A stretch of 64,000 nucleotides of DNA from Blastobasis lacticolella (taxonomy: Eukaryota > Arthropoda > Insecta > Lepidoptera > Blastobasidae), in the NCBI GenBank assembly GCA_905147135.1, contig LR990059.1, forward strand, positions 13,229,001-13,293,000, in the 5' to 3' direction. Below, piece by piece: positions 31,277-42,272 of this stretch. Every line of letters starts with the position of its first letter. Position 1 is the first letter of the stretch. The notes beneath the pieces were generated by a model. That model worked only from the letters and a program-made list of their open reading frames with translations, was not told where the DNA came from and did not search any database. The position numbers were made by a program, and so were the translations under genes.

Positions 31277-31769
31277 TGAATCAACGTATATAAGTACTTT
31301 ACTAAGTAGTAGTTTAAGTAGTAGACTTTGGTATATACCAAAGTACATTGCTGTACATATTTAGTTTTTTCTTCTTCTAATACCTAATTAATTTCTTAAC
31401 AGTAACAGCAGTTCTCTGCATCGTAGGCAGTTTTTACCTACGTTTAATAGTTCAGAGAATTCCGCTTCTGTTAAACTTTAATCTATGCCAGGGTTGACCC
31501 TCCATTATAATGGGAGTAATGTGATTTTGGGCGGCAATACATGACGTCATCATCCCTTACAGCCTGTGAGAGCGGGTCCCTTCAACAACGGAATTTGAAC
31601 GCAGTGTGATATTTCAGATAGCTCTTGGATCTGTGTAGTAGTTTATTGTTCGGACGTCAATTGGACTGGGGTATTCTAAGTGGATTCCATTTACGCTTCT
31701 CGACCTAAAACCGATACGATCAAGATGTGTATTTGAGCTGGGGACAATAAACGAGCATTTCGACTTCTG
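31277..31769. other. Spacer with a palindrome and a hairpin
   Basis: 31325-31344 is a perfect 20-bp palindrome (ACTTTGGTATATACCAAAGT). 31393-31478 is an imperfect hairpin with TTAACAG/CTGTTAA ends and an inner CGTAGGC...CCTACG stem. No gene. Confidence 0.55.
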
Positions 31770-31895
31770 GATGGGGCGTTACTTTGTTGTATTGAATGTT
31801 ATTAGCGCCCCTGGTGTTGCTGATGTCCATAGGCGGCGTTGGCCACTTTCCATCAGGTGGCCCGCTTGCCTGTTTATCTGCTCTATAACATAAAA
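31770..31895 (+). repeat. Dispersed repeat family G, copy
   Basis: TTGCTGATGTCCATAGGCGG, CCACTTTCCATCAGGTGGCC, CGCTTGCCTGTTTATCTGCT, ending ATAACATAAAAAC. Confidence 0.65.
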
Positions 31896-32535
31896 ACAAC
31901 ACTAGCAGCCATGCAATTTAAGGGTGTTATAGGTTATAGGCTTAGGTTTACTCTAAATTAACTTTTAATAAACCCTTGGATTTATGGGTAAAACCAGCCA
32001 TTCTATCTATTATCTAGGTAAGCTTATGCGAAGAGACTAAAAAAAACGAACCAAACGAAAAAACTCTTGAAAATTAATAAAAATAATTCACGAATTCACA
32101 CTACCCCTCAAACGAATTACAATTCTTACGTCCCCCGCAATAAATAACAGAAGACGAAACTGAGCGAATCTCCATCCTAATTTGCTAAGTAACTCCCCTG
32201 ACTTTCCCCGCTACATTTGAATTGCAAAACGGACAGTAGGTGTAACATTTAATTTATGCGATGGATCCTGCCAAAAGTATGAAATGAGAAAAATTAGTTA
32301 TCATAAATTTACCTAAACACAGCGCCGCATAGATATGAGAAAGTTGGACCACAGTGTTTTGCGCTTTGAATAATTTTTTTAATGAATAAATTAAGCGTTC
32401 TTTATCGGTGCTTAATCATTTCCGTGATCGTCGCAAGCAAGAACCAAATCTTTTATATTTTCATATGGGAAAGTCTACTTTCAATTTCTGTTATTAATTT
32501 TCGTACTGATTTCTCTACAATATTCACTCTAACAG
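31896..32535. other. Unassigned spacer
   Basis: No gene or repeat recognised. Confidence 0.45.
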
Positions 32536-32715
32536 GAGTTGCATAAGCCCCAGGGATACGTGAGAAATATTGACATCGCGGAATCGGATGCGAGAGTCAA
32601 CGCCTTACGACGTGATGATGCCGAAGACCGGGCGGAGTGGAGAAAATTGAGTTGGAAGGCGGAGCCTGACAGATGCCAGGATAAGCGTACTCACTTCTGT
32701 ACTCACACCTGCATT
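32536..32715 (+). pseudogene. LINE endonuclease/RT C-terminal tail
   Basis: A short plus frame reads DIAESDARVNALRRDDAEDR, then AEWRKLSWKAEPDR. This resembles the end of non-LTR reverse transcriptases, where the usual form is D..DA.DRA.WRxKxRxADP. Only the tail is left. Confidence 0.6.
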
Positions 32716-33584
32716 ATAATCATCATCATAATTGTTATGTCACTAGTGCTTCACAATTATCACATATCTCAGCTGTGAAGTAACATTATTGCCCAGATGA
32801 TAATAATTATTATTATTATCAGCCGCAGAATGGCTACTACTAGAAGCATATCCCTCCCCCACGTCATGCACACCAATCGACTTTGTGCCTCTTGCATCCA
32901 TCGTCTCCTACGATCTTCTTACGTACCTACGCCTCGTCGCCTTCCTCGACGACATTCATTGAATTAAGCCAATCCTGCTATAAACTACTGGACTTTAGCT
33001 ACCGCTTCTTTATACCAGTTTTCACAGTTCCACGTGACCAATCCCGGAAGTTGCCCCTGTGCCTGAAACGGCAAACGGCTCGGACGTAACTACTTCCGTG
33101 TTTAGCGGTCTATTAACTCGGCCACCGCCGTACGGTATTAACAAAGTTGGCGCCTGCCGGAGGAATGTTAGCAACTCGCTAACTCGTGTGTTTGCCCAGC
33201 CGAATCTGTGTTGACTTGGAATACATGGCCCATTGGTTTAGTGCACCCGTAGTTCTGGAGTTCTGGACGTGTATCAAAATTTCTATTTGTAGCGAGAGAA
33301 AAATGATATAAGTTCTTCCTTAATGATTAAGCAAAGTAACCACGGAGTGACCACGGTGGGTGTAACCCTACCGAAACCTCGGGAAAACGAATGGAAAAGG
33401 TACGTCGCGTGTGTGTCGCGTTTAACATAATAATTAGCTAAGTAGCTTTAATTTATTTTGTGTATAATGGGTTCAATAAAATAAATAATTAATTGGACGG
33501 ACCTATGTCCAACTGCGGACGAAGATGATGAAGATCACGATTCTCTCTTTAACAATAAAAAATTAATAATCATATCGTACCTTT
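32716..33584. other. Unassigned spacer
   Basis: A TAATAATTATTATTATTATC patch near 32800. A TTGGACGGACCTATGTCCAA-like stretch near 33493 with GATGATGAAGAT resembles an RTE tail but is very short. No gene. Confidence 0.4.
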
Positions 33585-33619
33585 CGCTTACGAGTCAGAT
33601 ACCTTAATCACTCGGCCAC
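33585..33619 (-). mobile_element. SINE family A head scrap
   Basis: CGCTTACGAGTCAGATACCT and TAATCACTCGGCCAC are the reverse complement of the tRNA-like head. Nothing of the body remains. Confidence 0.6.
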
Positions 33620-34199
33620 TTTATTATTATTTATATCTCTTCCTCTATAAATACTTCCTTGAAGCCGTGATAAGATAACGTAGTGGTGAGTGCCTTCAAC
33701 ACATATACTCAAGCACGATGCTTATAAATGTTCTTTCTTTCATTCATTTTATTTGAAATTCGCTAAACGCCTGTAAATAGTTACCAATAGTCTTAATAGA
33801 GTTTCACGAAAACCGCATAGGACGGCTAGTCTATTACAAAACAGACACCTAAGTCTCGAGTCTCGACCCATTCCCAAGTCCGATACAAATGTGCAGAACG
33901 TACGAATACCACGGCACTTTCAAAGGTCTTCTTACATAGGGTCACGTTTCGCGCTTATGGGAGGTGAGTGTCACGTATGCCTTCATTGCCTGTGTTATTC
34001 AATGTCAGTTATCATAGAGTACAGATCACGAGGACCGTTTTGGGACCAGTGGTGCGATTGTACAACTCAATGAGGATTGGAATATGTTGCGTCCGTTTTC
34101 GAGTCGCTATAGGTTCTTTGGAGAGCCGCTTGTTAAGCTTGTCACCGCCTCAATTAAAGTAATCCTAAACTGTCATTGTTTTTAAGATAACATAATATT
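33620..34199. other. Unassigned spacer
   Basis: Two overlapping 60-64-codon frames (33891-34162) have no recognisable features. Confidence 0.4.
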
Positions 34200-34325
34200 T
34201 GAAACTATCGCGGTTATTACCACACATTTTCAAGATATGTTCCGCGTGCGTCGAAATATCGGGCTACTCGTAAGCACAGGTACGCGTATGGTAGAAAACC
34301 AGAAACATACCTTTAAAATGTTTTG
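34200..34325. mobile_element. Foldback MITE family D, copy 2 (eroded)
   Basis: ATTACCACACATTTTCAAGA, TATGTTCCGCG, then inverted GAAACATACCTTTAAAATG. Shares GGGCTACTCG and TACGCG with the 4.3-kb copy. Confidence 0.65.
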
Positions 34326-34634
34326 AAGTTAAAATACTTTGAAGAAACAATTTGGACACTTTAAAGGTCAGAAAATGTAAAAAACGCTTCACCATCTCCA
34401 TCGATTTCAGGCTGTTGAACGCCTGTAAATAACTCGAAATCGATGCGATGACGTTTTGGTTGCCGCACAGTTAGACAATAGCACAACCGAGATCAATGTT
34501 ACAGATAGTGGTTGTTTATGGGCGAAAGGATAACGCAACGCGACCAAATGGATTAGTGATGTGATGTACAGATTCGAGGGTAGTCGGAAATGTTAACAAT
34601 ATGTTGGTACTGGAGGGCGCGGGTAGTAAACACA
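34326..34634. other. Unassigned spacer
   Basis: No gene or repeat recognised. Confidence 0.4.
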
Positions 34635-35050
34635 TGGCGAATAGTAACTATTTTTCAAGAGAATGTGATGAAACCTGCATATTCAGGCGACTAAATGTGG
34701 CGAATAGTAGCTATTTTTCAAGTGTACAGGAAAGTGATGAAAGCTGCACATTCAGGCGAATGAATGTGTAACCATAATCTAATCAGTAGGCCTAGCACAA
34801 ATTGCTCTCGTGCGCGATAAGCGAGAAAAAGCGCGACATAGGTATTGCTATCTCTTTCGACTTAGTATTGAGTGAAAGAGACAAACGCTCTCTCGCGGCG
34901 CGAGCTTTGTCGCGGACACACTTGTGCTAGGGCCACAGATTAGGTTCCCCTGGTAGCAGGATCTCGAAAGTCAGATGGTAGCCGCTTCACTGGAATTAGC
35001 TGTCTGCCAAACCCTGGATCATGGTCAAGGCGAGTCCCGGGCCCTCGTGC
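34635..35050 (+). mobile_element. SINE family A with local duplication and MITE insertion
   Basis: A head-less copy. A roughly 63-bp stretch containing TGGCGAATAGTA, CTATTTTTCAAG and TGATGAAACCTGCATATTCA is present twice in tandem (from 34635 and from 34698). The SINE body is then split by the element at 34789-34933 and resumes at GGTTCCCCTGGTAGCAGGAT, ending CCGGGCCCTCGTGCGCAAGA. Confidence 0.8.
34789..34933. mobile_element. 145-bp MITE family J inside a SINE
   Basis: Ends GGCCTAGCACAA and TTGTGCTAGGGCC are inverted repeats. The inner part has CTCTCGTGCGCGATAAGCGA mirrored by TCTCTCGCGGCGCGAGC. A second half-copy sharing CTATCTCTTTC and CTTAGTATT is at 58.6 kb. The target duplication is not clear because the SINE junction is eroded. 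Confidence 0.75.
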
Positions 35051-35329
35051 GCAAGAGCACAATTTATGGGTGGTCCATAAGACTATATCTACTCTTTCAA
35101 AACGAAAAGAATAACACGGAAACTTAAAACTTATATAATATCTTACTAAAACCTATGCAGACAATATTATTTTGTTCTTCACACTAACTTTTCTTATATT
35201 CAATCGCAAGAGTTTCCAGACTTTTTAGTCTGGAAGCCACTAAAACAAAAAACAAATCCTACGTTGGTCACTCTTTGCCAGGCTTAAACTAAAGTTAACA
35301 CTACCAAGGACAGTTGCAGCCAAACTCGG
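35051..35329. other. Unassigned spacer
   Basis: No gene. 35213-35240 has CCAGACTTTTTAGTCTGG, a small hairpin. Confidence 0.45.
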
Positions 35330-35715
35330 TGGGGGAGGCTAGTTAATATTGTAAAGGCGCCCCGGGCTTGCTTCTCTAAACTTTTGCTAGGATTATGGCT
35401 TAAGTTTTTTCAATTGCTTTGTTTACCCCGTATTGCATTGGGCGTTGGTTAGGAGAGTTTGGTACGATATATCTACCTTTTTTGTAATAAATATAGGTGA
35501 GTAAGGTTTCCAGAGCTCCATGGGGTGGGAATTTGGGGAACCGTGGCTTTGGCAGTGGAGGGATATTTGCCTTTTTGCTGCCAGAGTAACGTGTAGAGAG
35601 TAAGGTGGGCAACGCATTGGCGATAGTCTCGGTTGCTTATGTCTATAGGCAGTGGTGACCACTTTCCATCAGGTGGCCCGCTTGCTTGTTTGCCTATCAG
35701 ATAACATAAAAAAAA
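35330..35715 (+). repeat. Dispersed repeat family G, long copy
   Basis: Shares with 45.28-45.59 kb the order GGTGAGTAAGGTTTCCAGAG, CTCCATGGGGTGGGAATTTG, TTTGCCTTTTTGCTGCCAGA, CAGTGGTGACCACTTTCCAT and CAGGTGGCCCGCTTG. It ends in poly-A after CAGATAACAT. Possibly a LINE 3' UTR. The minus-strand frames here are artefacts. Confidence 0.75.
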
Positions 35716-35999
35716 AAAACTAAAACTAGCGTTTCCCGCGGCCTCGGTTGCTTTGATGTGGAAGTGTGGATGTAAAGAGAGTTTATTTATTTCTTAACTA
35801 GCTTTAGTTTTTATGACAGGTGAAAGTATGAAAGTATGAAAGTTAAACACTTTTGCCTGCCGTACCATTTCGGACGACCTCTGAATTGTATGAATGCTAG
35901 TGCTGCGGGGAGGTCAAGCTGTATCTCTGGTTCTACCTACTCGAATTAAATGAAATAATGGCTCAGATTGTACCCTGGACTTCAAGCTACCAAACTATA
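35716..35999. other. Unassigned spacer
   Basis: No gene or repeat recognised. Confidence 0.4.
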
Positions 36000-36426
36000 C
36001 AGTGTGTGGCCTAGAACCGGGGCTAATATTGAAAATAGAAACTCCCTAGAGTATTGGTATTTTTTCTGAAAGATTCTAGTTAAAAAAAACCATCCATTAC
36101 ACACAATAAGAATTTTAAGTTACCATTCATAATCAGTGATTATTGCAAAACGATATAATCGCTAACATTGTCAATGTCGTGGTACGGGACACAATCCATA
36201 AAATGTCAACGAGACGTTCCGAGTAGCTCCGATGCAGAATGAACTCGACCGAGTAGAGCGGAACTATTGTTTTGTTTGCAATACATTGAAATTATTATTA
36301 AGTTTGTTAGAAAAAAACAAAAAGTTAAGTTTTGAATTTAATTAGTTGGGACAACGATGATTTAGTTACTGGTGACCTATAGAGCCTCCGCTTTTAATGT
36401 TTGCCCCGGTTCTAGGCCACACAATG
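36000..36426. mobile_element. 427-bp MITE-like element, TATA-flanked
   Basis: The left end CAGTGTGTGGCCTAGAACCG and the reverse complement of the right end (CATTGTGTGGCCTAGAACCG) form terminal inverted repeats of about 30 bp continuing GGGGC. TATA lies on both flanks, with TA as the minimal duplication. CAGT-type ends with TA suggest a Tc1/mariner relative. No transposase. Confidence 0.65.
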
Positions 36427-36662
36427 TATATAAGAACAAAATCAAAATCCGTCAGTAGTTTTTGCGTGATGCGCGAATAGACCGACAAAAATAAAATATA
36501 AATTCCCAGAATCCTATCCCGAAATTTTTTCTGAAATACCTTTAATGTAAAACCCATACTTTTAGCAACAATGGTTGCCAATCCAACAATTAATAGTCTA
36601 TATCAAGATTGTCTTTTAGAAAGGGATAAATATCCTTAAGCATGGCTGTATCCAATTAATAA
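36427..36662. other. Family H end scrap and spacer
   Basis: 36445-36480 (CAAAATCCGTCAGTAGTTTT, TGCGTGATGCGCGAATAGAC) resembles the family H 3' end. Nothing else. Confidence 0.4.
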
Positions 36663-37144
36663 TGAGCGTCGGTGGCAGTTAGGGTATTATTTATTCATTT
36701 ATTTAAAATCTCATGCACATTACAGTACAATGGCGGACTTAAAGCTACGTAGCTTTTACTACCAGTCAACCAGAGAGCAATTAACAAAAAATACAAAGCG
36801 GTGAAAAGAAAAAAGAACATAAAACAGACTTCGACCGGTAATCGACTCGATAGCGAGAGGTACAGGGCTCGAATTCCGCTGCGGCCATATACCGATGACT
36901 ATTTAATTAATACTCACCGATGCTCTTATGTGAGGGGAAACATTGTGATGAAACATACACATTCAGCCGATTGAATGTGTAATCATGATCCAATCTGGAC
37001 AGGTACCCCTGGAAGCAGGGTCACGGAGGTCAGATGGCAGTCGTTCCACTGTAATTACCTGATCGACCAAATCCTGGATCATGGTCAACGCGGACCCCGA
37101 GCCCTCGTGCGTGGGAGCACAACCGGGACATTAACGCCAAGATG
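36663..37144 (+). mobile_element. SINE family A interrupted by a reversed LINE tail
   Basis: GAGCGTCGGTGGCAGTTAGG at 36663-36689 is the first part of the tRNA-like head. The head resumes at CGACTCGATAGCGAGAGGTA (36843), and the rest runs to GACATTAACGCCAAGATGA. Between them lies about 150 bp starting TTATTTATTCATTTATTTAA. Confidence 0.8.
36690..36840 (-). mobile_element. Truncated LINE 3' end inserted in the SINE head
   Basis: Read on the minus strand it ends in an AAATAAATGAATAAATAA tail, preceded by TGTACTGTAATGTGCATGAG. It is about 150 bp, without coding sequence, and sits exactly where the anticodon-region of the SINE head should be. Confidence 0.6.
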
Positions 37145-37207
37145 ACTACTACATGTCTGTATACAATTATTCAATTTACTCTTACTCCAGATTAAACCGT
37201 CACAGTC

Positions 37208-37590
37208 GAAGCCAGTGCAGGCCAATGAAATAAGCTTCGTAATGCATGAAGAGCTTTAAGCTTATGATCGCTCCACTGTAATTATCCGATCTGCCAAATC
37301 CTGCATCATGGTCAAGGCGGACCACGGACTCTCGCGCGCGAGCACAACGATTATTTAAGTAAAAATATACATCTTGGCGTTAATGTTAAACTCCCCAAGA
37401 GGACCTGACTAGATAGGATCATGGTCACACATTCAGTCGCCTGAATGTGCAGGTTTCATCACGATGTCTTCCCGCACCGTAAGAGCATCGTTTAGTATTC
37501 AACTAATGTACATAACTCAGAAAAGAGTTATTGGTACAAGGCGGCACTGGGGTTCAAACCCTGTACCTCGAGGTACCAACTGCCGCATTC
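37208..37590 (-). mobile_element. Rearranged SINE family A, inverted partner of the 30.7-kb copy
   Basis: On the minus strand: head (GGTTTGAACCCCAGTGCCGC), body to CTATCTAGTCAGGTCCTCTT, then the same junction to AGTTTAACATTAACGCCAAG, the reversed tail, and the same 60-bp piece (AAGCTCTTCATGCATTACGA) ending CACTGGCTTC. The junctions match those at 30.95 and 31.14 kb. Confidence 0.8.
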
Positions 37591-38086
37591 AGCCCGACGT
37601 TATTCGCCAGGGTATAATTAGTTATTGATACTTATGCAAAATAAATTGCAAGCACAGATTGCGAAGCGGGGGTCCTTGTAAATCGCGATGTCGGATGCAG
37701 GCGGGATGGAAATTGGCCCTGATAAGGCCATTCTATCGTCAAATTGCATTTTCACTCAGGCGGGGATGATTTTTATTCGAAGTTCTAGGTTATTAGAAGC
37801 TGGGATTGGGAGTGGGTTAAATTACAGTCTCGAAGTAAGTCGTAATTGTAATGGACTTGGCTTAGATTTGGCTGGAAACAATATTGAGGTTATTACTTTA
37901 TTATTGTGAATTACTTTGGCTTTGGACAGGACCCAGGGGGTACAAAAAGAAAAGACTTCTGTTATTGTGATTTGGTTTATATAAGGAGAATGAGTTAATG
38001 AGCCGATTTTGATGCGGTGTTTTTAAGGTAGGTAATATCGTTGATGGTAAATTGGAAAATGAGATTTAACTGACGATTTTCTGAAA
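37591..38086. other. Unassigned spacer
   Basis: The 73-codon plus frame (37688-37909) is not recognised. No repeat seen. Confidence 0.4.
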
Positions 38087-38240
38087 TAGAAAGAAAGAAA
38101 GAAAATACATTTATTACACATAGCACACCACGACACAATAACAGTTACAATTACATACAAAGGACACATTCACATTTAAAATATCTTAATTAAGACAATA
38201 TGTAGTCTCCCATGACGCTGTCGGTGCCGCAGCGGCTAGA
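38087..38240 (-). mobile_element. LINE 3' end, family M, copy 1
   Basis: The reverse complement reads CACCGACAGCGTCATGGGAG, AACTGTTATTGTGTCGTGGT, GTGCTATGTGTAATAAATGT and ends in (TTTC)n. The same order occurs at 55.0 and 57.0 kb. It is a simple-repeat-tailed non-LTR 3' UTR of unassigned clade. Confidence 0.7.
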
Positions 38241-38845
38241 CATACATAGTTATATTACTACATCTACGTAAGCATAACGATTGACACAAATAAAGACAAA
38301 CTGCCAGGAACACGACAATGCAAAAGTAGATATGTATTTATTGTCCGTTCTAATTTACGATTTTGGCCGGTTAAATTGAGCTCTCATGTAATGGTAGTTG
38401 GTTAAAGTGATGGTTTCAGTTATACTGATTTAGGTATATAAAGAAAACACACGCACACCTAATTCACCTGCGAAGACACGTTTTATACCTAATCCAGCAT
38501 AACTTGGACCATCAACTTAACCATTTATATCTCTATGAGAGCACAACATAACTGGCCATATTCGTGTAGCAGATATTTATTTATCGAACAATAAATAAAT
38601 ATCTACTTGCAAAATCGATTCGGAATAACGATAACAGGGTGTTATCCATCTAGGTGGAAACCCCAGGCTTTACAGAGTCCAACCAGCGTGACGTCCACCG
38701 GCTCTATATAATAACAGATTGCGCATTCTGTAACCGAGTTCTGGCTCAAATACGTGAAAAAGAAACTTGGCGTCCACCGAGGGACTCAGTGCATTCTATT
38801 CTCTGCCGCTGAAATGTAAGTGTAGTTTCAGTGCAGGTACCATAA
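38241..38845. other. Spacer with a perfect 14-bp-arm hairpin
   Basis: 38571-38584 AGATATTTATTTAT pairs exactly with 38591-38604 ATAAATAAATATCT around CGAACA. No gene. Confidence 0.6.
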
Positions 38846-39110
38846 ATGATAAGAATCGTTGCTTTGAGTGCTATCGCTGATAATATTGAAAATTCTCACC
38901 TTTGCTGGTTTAGTCACGTACTGCGTAAGCGTCAGAGATGCGGAGGAAACAGGTGCCTAAATCTTCCCAAGAAAAAAAGGGCCCTCGAAAGGTCTAAGAA
39001 GCGGTGGATTGACTTCGATGAGTCGGATGCATTTAAAAACGGCTTGCAACATGGGGATACTTAAGACCGGGCGAAGTAAAGAAGTAATAATAGGAAACAG
39101 GACCCTAATA
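38846..39110 (+). pseudogene. LINE reverse-transcriptase C-terminal fragment
   Basis: The frame contains IADNIENSHLCWFSHVLRKR, then ERSKKRWIDFDESDAFKNGL, followed past a stop by RAK and RKQDPNRS. Many insect non-LTR elements end with IADKMRExRLRWYGHVLRR, GRPKKRWIDxxxxDM and DRAKWRxxxRKADP. The order and spacing fit. The polymerase domain is missing and the frame is closed by a stop, so it is dead. Clade not assignable. Confidence 0.7.
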
Positions 39111-41546
39111 GAAGCTGGATAGTATTCTGTTATCGACTTATTATTTAAACGCTTTGACGAGAAATTTGGAGCGTGGTGTTGTGAAAGTATGTGAATGTAG
39201 ACAGTTCCCGTTTCCGATCTGAGGAGCTATTTGCTTCTTTGTCACTAAGGAGGCATCAATAAGTAAGTAACGCTTCATTTTTTAAATAAAGATCTTTTCG
39301 CTGATTAGTATTAGTATTATTTAATTTATCTCTGTTATGTAAATATTTATTTTGAATAAACTCCGTAGTATATAAGTATTATATAGTCTGAGCCCTATTT
39401 AGGGATATTTTGTGTTGAGTACGCAATCTATTACAAAGGCAAGTATGTACCAGATGTTCTAGATCTGGACCCAGTACAGAAATGATAATCCATCACTTCA
39501 ATTTGGAGCATGGAGACTACTGGATTGTTGGAGGTCGTCCAAATGACGCCAGGGCGGACGTCATACGACTGTCAGTTGTGAGTTGTGAGTCTCATAACTT
39601 CAGTCGTCCTAACACACCGACCGAAACTCGTAACTAATTTAGTGTTAAACCTAATTTACTTAATGTCCGCTCCCCTTAGGTTACAGATATCCTGGGGGCT
39701 ATTATCGCGCTGTAACATCCTAATTTGTAATTTTTTCCAGCCATAATTCTATATTAAAACGTAATAAAAATCGATCTTTAACGATAAATGAATTTCGAAA
39801 TTATCGAATTGGCAATATGTTGGCTTCGATAGACATTTATCATTTATTAATGGATGGGTGTCATTATGAAATGGACATATGTGGCTAGAAAAAATGTCGA
39901 ATTCTAGATGTCACAGCCCGAGAATAGGCTCTCTGGACGATCGTGGTGGATCGCCCGTCCGTCAGCCTTAATTATTTTTTATAAATTTTTAGCTTAGACG
40001 TTTCGTCTAAGACTCGTTGACACCAAACTCCGTCCAACAACATTCAAAACCTGTGACACATTAGTTCCTAATAAGCCTGGAGGCGCCCAGGAATCTCAGT
40101 TTAATTCCCGTCTACCCGCAATCTAATTGTGCCGTGTAGGGGCGCGACGGGCGCCGCCTCAGTATTTGTGACAGCCCTTAATTAACCCAGTCTCGGAAGA
40201 CAACGGCGTGTCGGCTACGTTCTAGTGACTAAGAATTTCCACCTACCCACATTCGGTACAATTTGCGTAGGTAGGTTGTTAATCACTGGAATGGGGAGCA
40301 ATGGTGGCAGTGGTTTATTGGGGTTGGGGTAAAAATAATTGGATACTTGTGCCGTAAGAATAAGTCATTTCAAAATAGTTAGATGCTAGATCACGGTTGC
40401 GATTTGCGAAGCCTATTCTAATTATTTTCTTAAGAGCAAACATGTACTTTTACAAAGATGTAACAATTTGACTGTCTACGTGTAAAATAAATTGTTATTT
40501 TGAATACCTAACCATTTTTTTAATATATACCCATCCCGCTTCCAAAAATCCTTCCCTAGTGCCTACTGGTAATATTAATTAATTAATCCCTTCGTAAAAT
40601 ATCACGTTACTACATTCTGTAGTCAAAATATCAAGTTCCTAGGTTCATTGGCTGATGGAAGGAGGTAAGGTGTGTCGACTACCCTCCTGTTTAAAACACA
40701 TCTTATACACAAAACGTGTCGATCCAACGCCCGTAAGGCTTTACCTTCCGAATTTCCTTAGGTAATTAGGGTCCATGTGACCGATACGGTTGCCATGGCG
40801 ACCGATCGCTCACTATTCAGTGCGCGAGATCTCGTTAGCACTATCGCCCCCTGTAATTACTGTCAGTGCGTTACGGTCGCGGCTCTGTATTCCGGTGTCT
40901 TACGCAACTAGTTCCTCGGTCACACCGTCGCGTAAAATGTTTAGCGAGAGTTGGTATATATGTCGTAGATTAGAGTAGACTCTAAGCTGGGGAGAGATCC
41001 ATCAGAAGGTATTTTCTGGATAGTTTCGTGAAAATAAAGACCAACCGAACAGTTTAATAGTGTATCGAGATAATAAAGCGATATTACAATAAAAATAGCA
41101 AACAATGAAAGCATAGGATGTTTGATAGGATGTAACAGATGGGACTACCGAACCCGTGGGTCACTGGAAGACCTGCCACCACCCACGGCCATCCCGCGAG
41201 GCCGAAACGCAAGGTGCGCCAGGGAAATCTTTTCACGTGCGACCTTGTACAAATTATAATTTGGTTGTCCCTTCTGTACTCACACTCTCCTTTATGGAGT
41301 ACGGCTATGTGATGTGAGGCAATGAATAAAGACTTCTTCTTTCTTCAATGGATGAGCAGCTAGTTACACGTCTTGACTCGTCGATGGTCGAATGGGAAGT
41401 GTTCGTTGCGACCGCGCGCTGAATATGACGTCAGTATTTCCAGCTATCCGCAAGGTGGCGCTTCGATTGACGTTGCGTTTCTTAGCCAAATGATGACTAG
41501 GCTCATGACCCTCTCCTACATATATTATAATAGATTGTGAGGGCGC
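39111..41546. other. Long spacer without a supported gene
   Basis: A weak family B-like scrap may lie at 39466-39520 (GACCCAGTACAGAAATGATA). 39985-40010 has CTTAGACGTTTCGTCTAAG. 41120-41340 ends CAATGAATAAAGACTTCTTC and may be a retroposon 3' end. Small open frames (e.g. 40790-40978) have no recognised features. Confidence 0.4.
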
Positions 41547-41640
41547 TGTAGGTTATCCTACGTCATCGAGTACCAGTAAATATCCACTTCGTAGTGAAAG
41601 TTAGATTTTCAAACTAACTTTTCGTAGCGATAGTAGTTAC
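41547..41640 (-). repeat. Dispersed repeat family K copy
   Basis: The reverse complement contains ACTATCGCTACGAAAAGTTA, CTACGAAGTGGATATTTACT, GGTACTCGATGACGTAGGAT and AACCTACAGCGCCCTC, matching the 8.8 and 57.9 kb fragments. Confidence 0.55.
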
Positions 41641-42107
41641 ATATTATTTTGTGTGAGTTTTATAAGTAAAAAAACCGAGGTGCGTCACAACCTCTTAGCG
41701 GTTTTATTTTTCAGCCACATTACAGCCAATTTTCTTATTTGTGACTACAATGATCAGAAAAACTCTCACAGAAAAAAGCTCGCCTGTTATTTGCGACTGT
41801 CACTCAAAGTGTCGCAATTTCACATCTATAGTATGACAACCATCACCACATTGTCGCACGCACATAATTTTGTGGTGCGATCCTCGCAGCAGTCAGTGGT
41901 TAAACGCGAGTCCGGGTGGGTGAGCCGATATGGAAAGAGCGTTTTTCTTGATGTGACAATTAACGTAATAGTACGATAACTCGTGCTATCAAAATAGGGA
42001 TGCAAGTGTCCATAAAAATAGATAACTAAATACGAAACTTGACAATGCAAGCCTTTCATTACGACTGATATATAGGTGCTGCTGCTCATAGATCGATATG
42101 AGATATG
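41641..42107. other. Unassigned spacer
   Basis: A 108-codon plus frame (41653-41979) and an overlapping minus frame show no domain, and composition is like the surroundings. No gene is called. Confidence 0.35.
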
Positions 42108-42272
42108 GAGCGTCTCGGTGGCCAAGTGGTTAACGCATCGGGTTCGGATACCACTGCGGCCATGTGCCAATGACATTTTTCTGAGTTATGCACATTGGTT
42201 GAATGCTAACCGATGGTCTTACGGTGAGGGAAAACATCGTGATGAAACCTGCACATTCAGGCAACTAAATTT
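42108..42272 (+). mobile_element. SINE family A, 3'-truncated
   Basis: GGAGCGTCTCGGTGGCCAAG, TGGTTAACGCATCGGGTTCG, CCACTGCGGCCATGTGCC, TGATGAAACCTGCACATTCA. Similarity stops at CAACTAAATTT. A deletion has removed the GACTCGTAAGCGAGAGGTACC part of the head. Confidence 0.75.

Noticed and set aside
41653..42176. Overlapping 108- and 116-codon frames on opposite strands
   Set aside because: No domain or codon signal. The minus-strand frame is partly inside a family A SINE.
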